From: Halobacteriales archaeon QH_7_65_31
Lineage (GTDB): Archaea; Halobacteriota; Halobacteria; Halobacteriales; Haloarculaceae
Assembly (NCBI GenBank): GCA_003021785.1
Contig: PXQU01000016.1
Span: 334,377 to 398,376, forward strand
Reading direction: 5' to 3'
DNA: 64,000 nt
Numbering within the stretch: the first letter of the stretch is position 1; every line of letters begins with the position of its first letter. Both the position numbers and the translations under genes were made by a program. The notes beneath the pieces are model-generated. The model ran no database searches and was not told the origin of the DNA. It saw only the letters and a program-made list of their open reading frames with translations. This document shows, one piece after another, positions 25,159-34,377 of the stretch.

Positions 25159-26261
25159 GCTGTCTCTACCCCCCCGAACAGCCCGGATGGCCGGAACAGC
25201 AGCAGCAGGATCATCAGCCCGAACGCGATCGGACGACCGAACTCACCGGGCACCCAGACGAGCGCGACACGACTGGTGATACCGATGAGGAGTCCGCCGG
25301 CGATTGCCCCGTAGATAGAGCCGATTCCGCCGAGGATGACTGCCGCGAAGATGAGCAACAACAGCAGGTAGCCGTCGTTGAAGCCGACTGTCCCCCGCGT
25401 GAGTACGCGCATATACCCCGCCGCACCGGCAAGTCCGCTTCCGAGGATCCACGTCGCGGTAATCATGCGTTCGGTCGGAATCCCGGTGATGCGAGCGAGG
25501 TCGCGGTTGTCGGCCATCGCTCGCATCGCCTTCCCGATCGTCGTCATCTGTAACAGCAGGTGTACGGCAACCATCACGGCCACCGCTACAACGAGAATCG
25601 TCAGCTGGTGGGCGCTGACGGTGACGCCGAAGACGTTCGTACTCGGTATCTGGCTCGCGGCCGTGACACCGAGACGGCCAGTGCCGAACAGTAGTGCCGC
25701 CAGATAGCGCAGGACAAACGCCACACCGATGCTCGCGATGAGCAGTGATATTCCCTCGGAGTTGCGCATCGGCTTGTAGACGGCTTTATCGATCGCAAGA
25801 CCGAGCAGTACGGTTACGACGACCGCAGCGAACAGTCCAACGAGCACCGCGACGGGCGTGCTCGCCACGCTCGCACCCACATCGCTCGGAGCCGCAGTGA
25901 CGAGGACGAGATCCGCGATATCCAGAGAGCCGAGACCAGCGATGACGTACGCGACCGACCAGCCCGAGAACGCGCCGATAGTCAGATAATCACCGTGTGC
26001 GAAGTTCGCGAAGTTGAGAATGCTGTACGTCAACGAGAGACCGACTCCAGCAAGTCCGATAATCAGCCCAAGAATGAGCCCCGTCCAGAGATAGTTCGCG
26101 AGCTGTGAGAACGGCAACGAACCACCAATTATCCAAATATCTACCTGAGCAAGCTGTGCGAGCAGATCAAGCAGCAGTAGCACACCACCACCCAGTGTCA
26201 ACACTACGGTGGGGCGAGCGAGAAGCTCCCGACTGCGTCCCGTAGCTGAACTAGTCCCCAT
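25155..26261 (-). CDS. livH: Branched-chain amino acid ABC transporter permease
   Basis: A 368-residue permease of the LivH type and the first gene of the operon. About nine to ten membrane segments are visible, with the signature SILNFANFAHGDYLTIGAF near residues 80-98 and the coupling loop AMRAMADNRDLARITGIPTER near 240-260. An insertion around residues 110-135 is longer than in bacterial LivH. A TATA-like element (CTTTATGC on the minus strand near 26297-26304) lies ahead of it in the divergent gap shared with pgk. Genuine substrate could be amino acids or other small amides, since this transporter class is broad. Confidence 0.9.
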   Translation of the reverse strand: MGTSSATGRSRELLARPTVVLTLGGGVLLLLDLLAQLAQVDIWIIGGSLPFSQLANYLWTGLILGLIIGLAGVGLSLTYSILNFANFAHGDYLTIGAFSGWSVAYVIAGLGSLDIADLVLVTAAPSDVGASVASTPVAVLVGLFAAVVVTVLLGLAIDKAVYKPMRNSEGISLLIASIGVAFVLRYLAALLFGTGRLGVTAASQIPSTNVFGVTVSAHQLTILVVAVAVMVAVHLLLQMTTIGKAMRAMADNRDLARITGIPTERMITATWILGSGLAGAAGYMRVLTRGTVGFNDGYLLLLLIFAAVILGGIGSIYGAIAGGLLIGITSRVALVWVPGEFGRPIAFGLMILLLLFRPSGLFGGVETA

Positions 26262-26380
26262 GTGTGCGAATCATGCTCATTCGTCCGACGTGCATCGCAT
26301 AAAGGATTGTCGTTCACCAGAGGACAGTCGACGGGACGCTAACGGAAACACCTTTGACCGGACCGGCGGGAGACGCGGGC

Positions 26381-27568
26381 ATGGTAAAGACGCTCGATTC
26401 GCTCGACGCCGCCGGGTCGGCCGTCGGGGTTCGAGTGGACATCAACAGTCCGCTCACGGACGCGGCGACGTTGGCCGACGACGCCCGGCTCCAAGCCCAT
26501 ATCGAGACGCTGAGCGAGCTCACCGGGAAGGGCGCACGAACCGTCGTCCTCGCACATCAGGGTCGTCCCGGCGGCGAGGAGTTCGCGACGCTGGAGCCAC
26601 ACGCCGAGCGGCTCGGTGAACTCCTCGATTCGCCCGTCGAATACTGTGACAGCACCTTCTCGGCGGCAGCGCGCGCGTGCGTCGACGATCTCGATCCCGG
26701 GAGCGTCCTCGTGTTGGAGAACACCCGGTTCTACAGCGAGGAGTACATGGAGTTCGATCCGACCGACGCGGCCGAGACGCATCTCGTCGCGAAGCTCGCG
26801 CCGGTCCTCGATGCGTACGTCAACGACGCGTTCGCCGCCGCCCACCGGTCACAGCCGTCGCTCGTCGGGTTTCCACAGCGGCTTCCGGCCTACGCGGGTC
26901 GCGTGATGGAGACAGAACTCGACGTGCTCGGCGGTATCGACGACTCGCCGGAGCCGCGCGTCTACGTCCTCGGCGGCGCGAAGGTGACCGACTCCATCGA
27001 CGTGGCCCGGTCGGTCCTCGAACGCGGGCTCGCGGACGCCGTCCTGACGACCGGGATCGTCGGGAACGCCTTCCTGCTCGCCGACGGTGTCACGCTCGGT
27101 GCTGCGTCCGCCGAGGTCGTCAACGACCGGTCTCCGGAGGCGGTCAAGCGAGCCGGTGAGCTGCTCGACGAGTTCGGCCATCGGCTGTATCTCCCTCGTG
27201 ACGTCGCGGTCGAGCGCGACGAGGAGCGAGTCGAGATCGACACGGAGTCGTTACCGGTTGCCGAGCCGGCGCTGGATATCGGCGCACGGACGGTTGCCGC
27301 CTACGCCGACCTGCTGGAGGACGCCGGCACGGTCGTCCTGAACGGGCCGGCCGGTGTCTTCGAGGACTCCCTGTTCGAGTTCGGAACGCGGGAGCTGTAC
27401 GAGGCCGCGACCCGCGCCGACCACAGCATCGTCGGCGGCGGCGACACCACCGCCTCGCTCCGCTCGCTCGGACTCGACGGCTTCACCCACGTCTCGACGG
27501 GTGGTGGTGCGGCGCTACAGATGTTGACCGGTGGAACGCTCCCCGCCGCCGAGGCGCTCGACGACTGA
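26381..27568 (+). CDS. pgk: Phosphoglycerate kinase
   Basis: A 395-residue glycolytic and gluconeogenic enzyme that transfers phosphate between 1,3-bisphosphoglycerate and ADP. Family features are VGVRVDINSPL near residues 15-25 (the bacterial RVDFNVP equivalent), AHQGRPGG near 56-63, LENTRFYSEE near 107-116, VNDAFAAAHRSQPS near 143-156, YVLGGAKVTDS near 189-199, and the C-terminal SIVGGGDT with STGGGAALQ. The ATG at 26381 gives a natural N terminus MVKTLDSL; an in-frame start nine codons earlier is possible. The acetyltransferase gene overlaps its stop (TGATG). Confidence 0.95.
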   Translation: MVKTLDSLDAAGSAVGVRVDINSPLTDAATLADDARLQAHIETLSELTGKGARTVVLAHQGRPGGEEFATLEPHAERLGELLDSPVEYCDSTFSAAARACVDDLDPGSVLVLENTRFYSEEYMEFDPTDAAETHLVAKLAPVLDAYVNDAFAAAHRSQPSLVGFPQRLPAYAGRVMETELDVLGGIDDSPEPRVYVLGGAKVTDSIDVARSVLERGLADAVLTTGIVGNAFLLADGVTLGAASAEVVNDRSPEAVKRAGELLDEFGHRLYLPRDVAVERDEERVEIDTESLPVAEPALDIGARTVAAYADLLEDAGTVVLNGPAGVFEDSLFEFGTRELYEAATRADHSIVGGGDTTASLRSLGLDGFTHVSTGGGAALQMLTGGTLPAAEALDD

Positions 27569-28050
27569 TGGAGATCACGACACCGACCGCGAGCGAACTC
27601 GATACGCTCGTCGATCTGTGGCTCGCTCTCGCGGAGAGTCAGCGTGAACACGGATCGCATCTGCGCGTCCCGGAGAACGAGCCACGGATCCGGGAATCGC
27701 TCTCCCAGCGACTCGTAACCGACGGGGTCCGGCTTGCCCGCATCGACGGTGAACCCGTCGGCTTCACGACGTTCTATCCCGAGCAGGCCAGCTTCGAGCA
27801 GGACTGCTCCCGTGGCGTTATCGAGAATCTGTTCGTCGTGGAGTCGCGACGCGGTGAGGGCGTCGGCACGGCACTGCTCGAAGCTGCGATAGACGCATTT
27901 CGCGCGGGTGACATCGACCGGATCGCGCTCGACGTGTTAGCGGCGAACGACGAGGCGCGACGGTTCTACCGAGACCACGGCTTCGAGCCGCAGCGCATAC
28001 AGCTGGAGCGACGGCTCCAACGCGAAACCGATACAAGGGTCGACCACTGA
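27568..28050 (+). CDS. GNAT family N-acetyltransferase
   Basis: A 160-residue acetyl-CoA-dependent acyltransferase. The core reads VIENLFVVESRRGEGVGTALLEAAIDAF near residues 84-111, where RRGEGVGTAL is the acetyl-CoA pyrophosphate-binding motif A, followed by ALDVLAANDEARRFYRDHGF, the standard motif B with its tyrosine. The start overlaps the pgk stop, so it is translated with pgk. The substrate, an amine or protein N terminus, cannot be determined. Confidence 0.87.
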   Translation: MEITTPTASELDTLVDLWLALAESQREHGSHLRVPENEPRIRESLSQRLVTDGVRLARIDGEPVGFTTFYPEQASFEQDCSRGVIENLFVVESRRGEGVGTALLEAAIDAFRAGDIDRIALDVLAANDEARRFYRDHGFEPQRIQLERRLQRETDTRVDH

Positions 28051-28061
28051 GTGGCGGTCGT

Positions 28062-28135
28062 GCCAAGGGAGCGTGGGCGGTGCACGCACCCGATTTGTAA
28101 TCGGGAGTTCGAGGGTTCAAATCCCTCCCTTGGCT
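28062..28135 (+). tRNA. tRNA-Thr (anticodon TGT)
   Basis: A complete cloverleaf without an intron. Acceptor stem GCCAAGG (28062-28068) pairs with CCTTGGC (28128-28134), the discriminator base is T at 28135. D stem GCGT/ACGC, anticodon stem CCCGA/TCGGG around the loop TTTGTAA with anticodon TGT at 28096-28098, and T stem GAGGG/CCCTC around TTCAAAT. No CCA is encoded, as usual in archaea. It lies just after the acetyltransferase gene. Confidence 0.95.
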
Positions 28136-28342
28136 GCTCTCTCAGGTCAGACGACGTTTCCTCGTTCGCCCGCGAGTGGCTGATCGATCACGGAATTTCA
28201 CACCGTATCGGGCTCGCGGCGCGCTCTCGGTGACGGTGTAGCGCCACGAGAACCCCTCCGAGCACTGGGGAACCGAGCCGCCGGGTCCGGGCCGACCCGT
28301 GGATAGATACTTTCTTATTCCGGACTCGTTCAACCTCGTGAT

Positions 28343-28483
28343 ATGAGCGAAACCGTCGTCTTCGCACTGATCGCAATCGTCGCCCTCGTCTTAGCTCTGT
28401 TTGCCGTCGCGTGCGTCCACTACATCACTAACATCGTCTCAGAGGTCAACGACGGAGACGGACACAACGGCACGGGCCATTAG
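28343..28483 (+). CDS. Small single-pass membrane protein (46 residues)
   Basis: The frame from ATG 28343 to TAG 28483 encodes 46 residues. Residues 4 to about 32 form one hydrophobic helix rich in Ala, Val and Leu, followed by an acidic, glycine-rich tail ending DGDGHNGTGH. An AT-rich element TACTTTCTTATT lies 25-40 bases upstream. No family is recognised. Its composition and promoter make it more likely real than chance. Confidence 0.5.
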   Translation: MSETVVFALIAIVALVLALFAVACVHYITNIVSEVNDGDGHNGTGH

Positions 28484-28612
28484 CACTCAGCGGCTCCTGC
28501 TTCTCCGTGACGACACGTGGGGCCGTCGCGCCACCTCGGACTCGGCCGTCACTCGCCACTACACCGCCCGCGTCGGCTGTCGGGTCACCGAGAAACTCTG
28601 CCGCACTGACAC

Positions 28613-28825
28613 TCAGCTCCTGTCTTCGGCGGAGTTCTCCCGCGAATCGCGCCACGCGCGCAGGCAGTCGGCGTCACAACACTCCACGCGCTGTACCGCT
28701 CCGTCTGTGATCCACGTCCGGACGCGCCGTTCGGGTGCAGTCGCAAGTGAGTCACCACACCACTCACAAGTGGCGGCCTCGTCCGGTGGGACATCCTCAC
28801 CGAGATCCGACGTCGGGTCTTCCAT
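28613..28825 (-). CDS. Small zinc-finger-like protein
   Basis: A 70-residue acidic protein with a probable zinc site: CEWCG near residues 20-24 and ECCDADC near 48-54, joined by a short beta segment (RRVRTWI). This resembles haloarchaeal micro-proteins with two CxxC-type knuckles, one of which is now listed as DUF7576. Start chosen at ATG 28825, one codon after an in-frame GTG. The biological role is unknown; such proteins are often involved in regulation. Confidence 0.7.
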   Translation of the reverse strand: MEDPTSDLGEDVPPDEAATCEWCGDSLATAPERRVRTWITDGAVQRVECCDADCLRAWRDSRENSAEDRS

Positions 28826-28875
28826 CACTGTGTTCTCCCGCTACGCCCACTTAGCCGTGTCCACGGCGGCGGTTC

Positions 28876-29727
28876 CTACGGTCGTTCGTACGCCGGATCG
28901 ACCATCCGTGCGGAGGTCGGCTCGGGATCGCCCTCGGTGAGGTTGTACTCCGAGAAGTCCGTTATCCCTGCTTCACGTAACACCGCCTCGTCGTAGAAGC
29001 TGTTCCCCGTACACGTCGCCGGGTCACGAGAGAGGATCTCCAACAGCGCGTCCGACATGATCTCCGGCGTCCGCCAGTCCTCCTCGGTCCCCATCCCGAA
29101 GTAGCGTGTCGCTCGCGTGTCGATCGCCGTCACCGGCCAGATGGTGTTACACGCGACGGTGTCGCCGGCGAGCTCCTCGGCCAGTGACAGCGTCAGAAAC
29201 GACATACCGAGCTTCGACCACGCGTACGGACCGGACCCCGGTGCGCGATCGACGGTGACCGGCGGCGCGTTCGCGAACAGCCACGACGACTCCTGCTCGC
29301 GGAGGTGGTCCACGAACGCTCGCGAGACGAGCTGTGTGCCACGGACGTTCACGTCGGTCAGTAGATCGAACCGATTCGCCGGTAGATCAGCCGTCGAGGC
29401 CACTTGGATCGCGCTCGCGTTGTTGATCACGATGTCGATCTGGCCGAACTCGTCGATCGCCCGCTCGACCGCGCGCTCGACGTTCGCCTCCTCGCGAACG
29501 TTCAGCTCGATCGCCAACGCTTTCGGGCCGATCTCGCGCACCTCGCGGGCCGTCTGTTCGATCGTCCCGTCGAGCCGCTGATCGTCGGTGTCGTCGGTCG
29601 TCTTCCCGGTCGAGACGATGTTACAGCCACACTCCGCGAGTGCGAGTGCGAACTGCTTTCCGATGCCGCGCGTGGTCCCCGTGATGAACGCCGTCTGTCC
29701 AGTCAGATCTGGTCTTGTCAGTGCCAC
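28876..29727 (-). CDS. Short-chain dehydrogenase/reductase, HSDL2-like
   Basis: A 283-residue Rossmann-fold oxidoreductase with the cofactor motif TGTTRGIGKQ near residues 17-26, the structural NNAS near 101-104, and the catalytic YAWSK near 168-172. The segment TGKTTDDT after strand 2 and the long C-terminal tail with SEYNLTEGDPEP resemble the HSDL2-type branch of SDR enzymes. It uses NAD(P)H on an unidentified alcohol or ketone, perhaps a lipid. The gene is monocistronic, 34 bases downstream of the sugar nucleotidyltransferase stop on the same strand. Confidence 0.85.
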   Translation of the reverse strand: MALTRPDLTGQTAFITGTTRGIGKQFALALAECGCNIVSTGKTTDDTDDQRLDGTIEQTAREVREIGPKALAIELNVREEANVERAVERAIDEFGQIDIVINNASAIQVASTADLPANRFDLLTDVNVRGTQLVSRAFVDHLREQESSWLFANAPPVTVDRAPGSGPYAWSKLGMSFLTLSLAEELAGDTVACNTIWPVTAIDTRATRYFGMGTEEDWRTPEIMSDALLEILSRDPATCTGNSFYDEAVLREAGITDFSEYNLTEGDPEPTSARMVDPAYERP

Positions 29728-29761
29728 ACGGGGGCATCGCTCTCCGGCGTAATAGCTCTCC

Positions 29762-30946
29762 TCACCGATCGCGGAGCACGGACTCTCCGGGCGTCGTCGT
29801 CGCGCCCGCCGAGAGGACGATCCCAGCGTTCAGCGACGTGTTTATCGCGGTGTTCACGTCGGGACCGGCGACCACACCGAACTTTCGCCGATCCGTCGAG
29901 ACGCGCTCGCCCTTGACGGTCGTCTCGACCGGCTCGCCGTCGTGACGGAGGTTCGCCACCTGTGTCCCGGCTCCGAAGTTGACTCGCTCACCGAGCACGC
30001 TGTCGCCGACGTACGAGAGGTGTGGGACGTGTGACCCTCGCATGACGACGCTGTTTTTGATCTCGACGTTGCTGCCGACATGTGTGTCCGGACCGATATA
30101 CGTCGAACCGCGGACGTACGCGTTCGGCCCGATCTCTGCTCCCTCGCGGATCAGTGCCGGTCCCTCGATGACGACGCTCCTATCGACGGTCGCGCCGGAT
30201 TCGACGACGACCGAGCCGCGCAGCTCCGTGTCGTCGTGAACTGTGCCGTCGATCCATCGATCTATCTCCGCGAGCTTCCACTCGTTCGCTTCGAGTAGCT
30301 CCCACGGGCGACCGACCCCGAGCCATCGCTCGACCGAAATGGTCTCGACCGCGTAGCTGTCGATGACCCGTGCCAGCACGTCGGTGATCTCGTACTCACC
30401 GCGGTCGGATCGTTCGACCTCGGTGAGCCAGTCAGCAGCCTCGGCTGGAAAGTGGTAGGCACCGACGTTGACGCGGTCGCTCGGTGGCTCGTCCGGCTTC
30501 TCGACGATATCGGTCACGCGTCCGTCGTCGACCGAGAAGACGCCGTACGGTCGCGGATCGTCCGCGACGTAGGCCCCGACGGCCGGACAGTGCTCGAACA
30601 GCGCGCCGAGTGCCCTCTGATCGTAGAGATCGTCGCCGTTCAACACGACGAAGTCGTCGTCGAGATACTCGCGTGCGGCAGCCGCTGCGTGTGCTGTCCC
30701 GAGCTGCTCGTCTTGGGTCGCGTACGCGACCGGCGTGTCGCGGTATCGGTCTCCGAAGTGCTCGCGGACGCGGTCGCTCTCGTATCCAACGACGAACACC
30801 AGCTTGTCGGTCCCGGCGGCGACGGCGGCGTCGGCGGTGTGTGCGACCAGTGGTCGGTCGGCAACCGGCAACATCGGCTTCGGGGCCGACTCGGTGAGCG
30901 GGCGCATCCGCGTTCCCTCTCCCGCGGCGAGGATGACGGTGTGCAT
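29762..30946 (-). CDS. Bifunctional sugar-1-phosphate nucleotidylyltransferase/acetyltransferase
   Basis: A 394-residue GlmU-like protein. The N-terminal nucleotidyltransferase domain starts with LAAGEGTRMRPLTESAPKPML near residues 6-26 (nucleotide-binding loop and Lys), with VVLNGDDLYD near 95-104 as the metal-binding segment. From about residue 250 there is a left-handed beta-helix of hexapeptide repeats (VESGATVDRSVVI, GAEIGPNAYVRGSTYIG, GAGTQVANLRHDG). It activates a sugar phosphate to an NDP-sugar for glycosylation, and the second half may acetylate it. Which sugar is uncertain. Its own start follows a TATA-like GTTTATATCC about 140 bases upstream. Confidence 0.88.
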   Translation of the reverse strand: MHTVILAAGEGTRMRPLTESAPKPMLPVADRPLVAHTADAAVAAGTDKLVFVVGYESDRVREHFGDRYRDTPVAYATQDEQLGTAHAAAAAREYLDDDFVVLNGDDLYDQRALGALFEHCPAVGAYVADDPRPYGVFSVDDGRVTDIVEKPDEPPSDRVNVGAYHFPAEAADWLTEVERSDRGEYEITDVLARVIDSYAVETISVERWLGVGRPWELLEANEWKLAEIDRWIDGTVHDDTELRGSVVVESGATVDRSVVIEGPALIREGAEIGPNAYVRGSTYIGPDTHVGSNVEIKNSVVMRGSHVPHLSYVGDSVLGERVNFGAGTQVANLRHDGEPVETTVKGERVSTDRRKFGVVAGPDVNTAINTSLNAGIVLSAGATTTPGESVLRDR

Positions 30947-31125
30947 ACCGGTGGCTGGCCGGCCACGTCGTTAGGTGTACTGCTTGGCGAACAGGCGACT
31001 CGCCCGCGATCACGGTGTGTCGCGCTCCCGTCTGGTCCCGTGATCGGCAGTTTCTCAGAGCACATACCTGCTGGTCGCGGTATCGGATATAAACGTCCGC
31101 TCGTGAGGAACGAGCGAGCGGTTCA

Positions 31126-31196
31126 CCGAGCCGAGCGAGGCTCGGCTGCAGTTTTTACTGCAGATTATTTATTACGAGCGGTGCGCTTCGCGCACC
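31126..31196. repeat. Three adjacent inverted repeats between sdhA and the nucleotidyltransferase gene
   Basis: Perfect stems, read on the plus strand: CCGAGCC (31126-31132) with GGCTCGG (31139-31145), loop six; CTGCAGT (31146-31152) with ACTGCAG (31157-31163), loop four; GGTGCGC (31180-31186) with GCGCACC (31190-31196), loop three. An AT-rich ATTATTTATTA separates the second and third. They occupy the sdhA 3' flank and could act in termination or as a 3'-UTR-derived RNA. Confidence 0.6.
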
Positions 31197-31204
31197 CGAA
31201 CAGC

Positions 31205-31209
31205 AAAAA
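31205..31209 (-). terminator. T-tract after sdhA
   Basis: The minus strand has five consecutive T bases seven bases after the sdhA stop codon. Short T-runs terminate archaeal RNA polymerase, and the nearby hairpins may assist. Confidence 0.4.
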
Positions 31210-31215
31210 GGTGCG

Positions 31216-33051
31216 TTAGTAGGAGCGAATCTTCGGCTCGTACGTTTTCTCCTCGCCGTCGAGCAGCACGTCCGTGTAGTAGAGATCCGGCTCACCGTCG
31301 TTCCACGCGACCATGGTGTGTTTGAGCCAGTCCTCGTCGTCGCGCGCTTGGTGTTCCGCCCGCCAGTGTGCGCCGCGGAACTCCTCGCGTGCGAGCGCGC
31401 CGAGGGCGATGGTCTCCGCCACGTCGATCAGGTTGCGCGTCTCGATGGTGTGGAGCAGATCCGTGTTGAACGTGCGCGACGGGTCGTCGACCGCGACGTT
31501 CTGATACCGCTCGCGACAGTCCCGGATCGCCTCCAGTGCGTCCTGTATCCCTTCCTTCTCGCGGAACACGTTGACGCTCTGTGTCATCGCGTCCTGCAGG
31601 TCCGAGCGGATCTCGGCGTGGTTGATCCCGTCGCGCTCCATCATCTCGTCGACGCGGCGACGCTCGCCCTCCAGGGTCTGTTTGACCGTTGCGGTCGGAT
31701 TGGCGGCCACCGCCCCGCCGTCCGCGACGGCGTCCGGATCGGGCTGATCGATCGCGCCCGGCGAGACCGGCGTATCGAGACCCGTCTCGTCCTCCGTGCG
31801 TGCGCTCGGCCCGGTCGGAATCCGTGCCTTGCCGATGTCGCCACCGGCGGCGTGGGAGCCGGCACGCGAACCGAAGACGATGAGCTCCGGCAGCGCGTTG
31901 CCGCCGAGCCGGTTCGAGCCGTGAACGGAGACGCACGCGCACTCGCCGGCGGCGTACAGCCCGTCGATACAGGTGTGTCCGTTCTCGTCCGTCTCGATAC
32001 CGCCCATGTGGTAATGCTGGCCGGGCTTGACGGGCATCGCCTCCTCCAGCCCGTCGACGCCCTCGAAGTCCTCCGCGAGGTGGAGGATGTTCTCCAGTCG
32101 ATCGACGACGCGCTCCTCGCCGAGATGACGCATGTCGAGGTAGACGTACTCGTCATCGATACCGCGGCCCTCGTTCACCTCGGTCAGCTCCGCCCGCGAG
32201 ACGACGTCGCGCGAGGCCAGCTCGCCGTCGTTGTTGGCGTAGCCGTGCTCGAACATGAAGCGCTCGCCCTCGCCGTTGTAGAGAATCCCTCCCTCGCCGC
32301 GGACGCCCTCGGAGATGAGCACGCCCGTGCTCGGAAGGGTCGTCGGGTGGAACTGGACGAACTCGGGGTCCTCGACCGGAACGCCGGCGCGGTACGCCAT
32401 CGCCAGCCCGTCGCCCGTGTTCGCGACCGCGTTCGTCGTGTGGTCGAACGCCTGTCCGTCGCCGCCGGTGGCGAGGATGACGCCGCCCGAGGCCTCGAAC
32501 CCGACGAGGTCGCCGCTCTTGATGTCGTAGGCGATACAGCCGTGACACTCGCGCTCCTCCGGGTCCGGATGGTCGGTCGTCGCGAGTTCGGTGACGTAGA
32601 ACTCGTCGTACACCGTGATCCCTCGCTTGACGACCTGCTCGTACATCGTGTGGAGCAGGTGATGACCGGTCTCTGCGCCCGCGTAGGTCGTCCGCGGGAA
32701 CGAGAGCCCGCCGAACGGGCGCTGTGAGACGCGGCCGTCGTCCTCTCGCGAGAACGGCATCCCCCAGTGTTCGAGCTGGATCGTCTCCTCGGGACTCATC
32801 TCACACAGCGTCTCGATCGCCGGGGCGTCACCGAGGTAGTCCGACCCCTTCATCGTGTCGTACGCGTGGTCTTTCGGGTCGTCACCCTCACGGAGCGCCG
32901 CGTTGATTCCGCCCTCCGCCGCACCGGTGTGCGAGCGAACGGGGTGGAGCTTCGTCACGATGGCGACATCCGCGTCCTCTTCGTGGGCAGCGATGGCGGC
33001 ACGGAGTCCGGCTCCGCCGCCACCGACTACGATTACGTCGTGTTCGTGCAT
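31216..33051 (-). CDS. sdhA: Succinate dehydrogenase flavoprotein subunit
   Basis: A 611-residue flavoprotein that oxidises succinate to fumarate, passing electrons to SdhB. It has the FAD motif VGGGGAGLRAAIAA near residues 9-22, the covalent-FAD histidine in RSHTGAAEGGINAAL near 40-54, and the catalytic region including FHPTTLPSTGVL and HGSNRLGGNALPELIVFG. Length and the C-terminal region NDGEPDLYYTD are normal. It faces the cytoplasm as part of complex II. It is the last gene of the sdhCDBA operon, 49 bases after sdhB. The gene is intact. Confidence 0.97.
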   Translation of the reverse strand: MHEHDVIVVGGGGAGLRAAIAAHEEDADVAIVTKLHPVRSHTGAAEGGINAALREGDDPKDHAYDTMKGSDYLGDAPAIETLCEMSPEETIQLEHWGMPFSREDDGRVSQRPFGGLSFPRTTYAGAETGHHLLHTMYEQVVKRGITVYDEFYVTELATTDHPDPEERECHGCIAYDIKSGDLVGFEASGGVILATGGDGQAFDHTTNAVANTGDGLAMAYRAGVPVEDPEFVQFHPTTLPSTGVLISEGVRGEGGILYNGEGERFMFEHGYANNDGELASRDVVSRAELTEVNEGRGIDDEYVYLDMRHLGEERVVDRLENILHLAEDFEGVDGLEEAMPVKPGQHYHMGGIETDENGHTCIDGLYAAGECACVSVHGSNRLGGNALPELIVFGSRAGSHAAGGDIGKARIPTGPSARTEDETGLDTPVSPGAIDQPDPDAVADGGAVAANPTATVKQTLEGERRRVDEMMERDGINHAEIRSDLQDAMTQSVNVFREKEGIQDALEAIRDCRERYQNVAVDDPSRTFNTDLLHTIETRNLIDVAETIALGALAREEFRGAHWRAEHQARDDEDWLKHTMVAWNDGEPDLYYTDVLLDGEEKTYEPKIRSY

Positions 33052-33100
33052 TGGTCTGTGATTATCGTTGTTTGGTGTTGGATACGTTTAGATGACGCGC

Positions 33101-34009
33101 CTACCAGAACTTCAGGTTGCTCTTGACCGCCTCGCGCTTCAGCTCCTGAATGTGCTCCGTCAGCGGGATGTCCTTCGGACAGACTTCCGTGCAGGAGAAC
33201 TGGGTCTGACACCGCCAGACACCGTGTTCCTGCTCGATGATGTTGAGCCGGTGTTCGGTCAGCTCGTCGCCCTCTCGTTCGTCCATCGCGAACCGGTAGG
33301 CCTTGTTGATGGCCGCCGGCCCGAGGTAGTCGTTGTTGCCCGCCGCGATGTTACACGAGGACATACACGCGCCACACCAGATACAGCGGGTGGACATCTT
33401 CACCTTCTCGCGGTTCTCCCGCGACTGGTACTGCTCTTCGAGCCCGTCCGGCGTGTCCTCGTCCTGGAAGTACGGCTCGACCGACTCCATCTGATCGTAG
33501 AAGTGCTCCATATCGACGACGAGGTCCTTGACGACCTCGGCGTGCGGGAGCGGCTCGATACGCACCGTCTCCGGTACGCCGCTGTCGGCGAGGTCGGCGA
33601 CCTGCGTCTTACAGCCGAGTCGTTGCTTGCCGTTGACGAACAGCGCGTCAGAGCCACACACCGCCTGCCGACAGGAGTGACGGAAGGTGAGCGAGGAGTC
33701 GTACTGGTCGCGCGCCCACATGAGCGCGTCGAGCACCGTCATCCCCTTCGAGAACGGCACTCGGAACGTGTCGAACCGCGGCTCCTCCTTCTCGGGGACC
33801 TCCGGATCGAAGCGGAACACCTTCAGCTCGACCGTGTGGTCGGCCTCCTCGACCAGCTCGCGGGTCCGTCGGCGCGACTGCTCGTTGGCCGCCTCGATCT
33901 CCTCGCTGGTCATCTCGCTGTACACGTCACCGGCCGCGCGTGCGGCTCCGACGGCCTGTGTCTGTGTCTCTGTGCTGTCGTCGTCCGTCTCGGTGATTCC
34001 CGTGCTCAT
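33101..34009 (-). CDS. sdhB: Succinate dehydrogenase iron-sulfur subunit
   Basis: A 302-residue subunit that carries the electron relay from SdhA to quinone. The [2Fe-2S] ligands lie in SCRQAVCGSDALFVNGKQRLGC, where the third ligand is Asp, as in E. coli SdhB. The [4Fe-4S] and [3Fe-4S] ligands are in CIWCGACMSSC and CQTQFSCTEVCPKDI. An N-terminal acidic extension of about 60 residues is haloarchaeal. The start overlaps the sdhD stop by four bases, so translation is coupled. Confidence 0.96.
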   Translation of the reverse strand: MSTGITETDDDSTETQTQAVGAARAAGDVYSEMTSEEIEAANEQSRRRTRELVEEADHTVELKVFRFDPEVPEKEEPRFDTFRVPFSKGMTVLDALMWARDQYDSSLTFRHSCRQAVCGSDALFVNGKQRLGCKTQVADLADSGVPETVRIEPLPHAEVVKDLVVDMEHFYDQMESVEPYFQDEDTPDGLEEQYQSRENREKVKMSTRCIWCGACMSSCNIAAGNNDYLGPAAINKAYRFAMDEREGDELTEHRLNIIEQEHGVWRCQTQFSCTEVCPKDIPLTEHIQELKREAVKSNLKFW

Positions 34010-34377
34010 GAGATACTCCCTCCTGCCATCGTGAACGCCAGTCGGAGGATCTGTGCGGCAAGCAGCAGCCCGGCGACGACGAGCCCGTACTTGACGGCTC
34101 GTCGACCGATACCATCGAGTCCCTGATTGACGAGTCCGTTGTAGACGCCGTTGACGCCGTGGAACGTCGCCGTCAGCCCGAACCCGACCATCGCGAGGAA
34201 GTAACCGGGCTGGCTCATCCGCGCGCTCGTCCCGGCGAACGTCACGTCGGCGGCGTGGTTCACGAAGTGCAGCTGCATGAAGTGAAACGCCAACACGATG
34301 ACGAGAAACGCCGCCGTGAGACGCTGTAGCAGCCAGCGCGTGCCTTTCGGTTCGAACGAGGAGTAGCGTTCACTCAT
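34006..34377 (-). CDS. sdhD: Succinate dehydrogenase membrane anchor subunit
   Basis: A 123-residue protein with three hydrophobic helices (about residues 15-35, 55-75 and 90-115), matching an SdhD anchor of complex II. Histidines in the first helix ([11 protein letters not shown]) are candidates for haem or quinone contacts. Together with SdhC it anchors SdhAB to the membrane and reduces menaquinone. The genes overlap by four bases on each side, forming a tight unit with sdhC before and sdhB after it. Confidence 0.85.
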   Translation of the reverse strand: MSERYSSFEPKGTRWLLQRLTAAFLVIVLAFHFMQLHFVNHAADVTFAGTSARMSQPGYFLAMVGFGLTATFHGVNGVYNGLVNQGLDGIGRRAVKYGLVVAGLLLAAQILRLAFTMAGGSIS

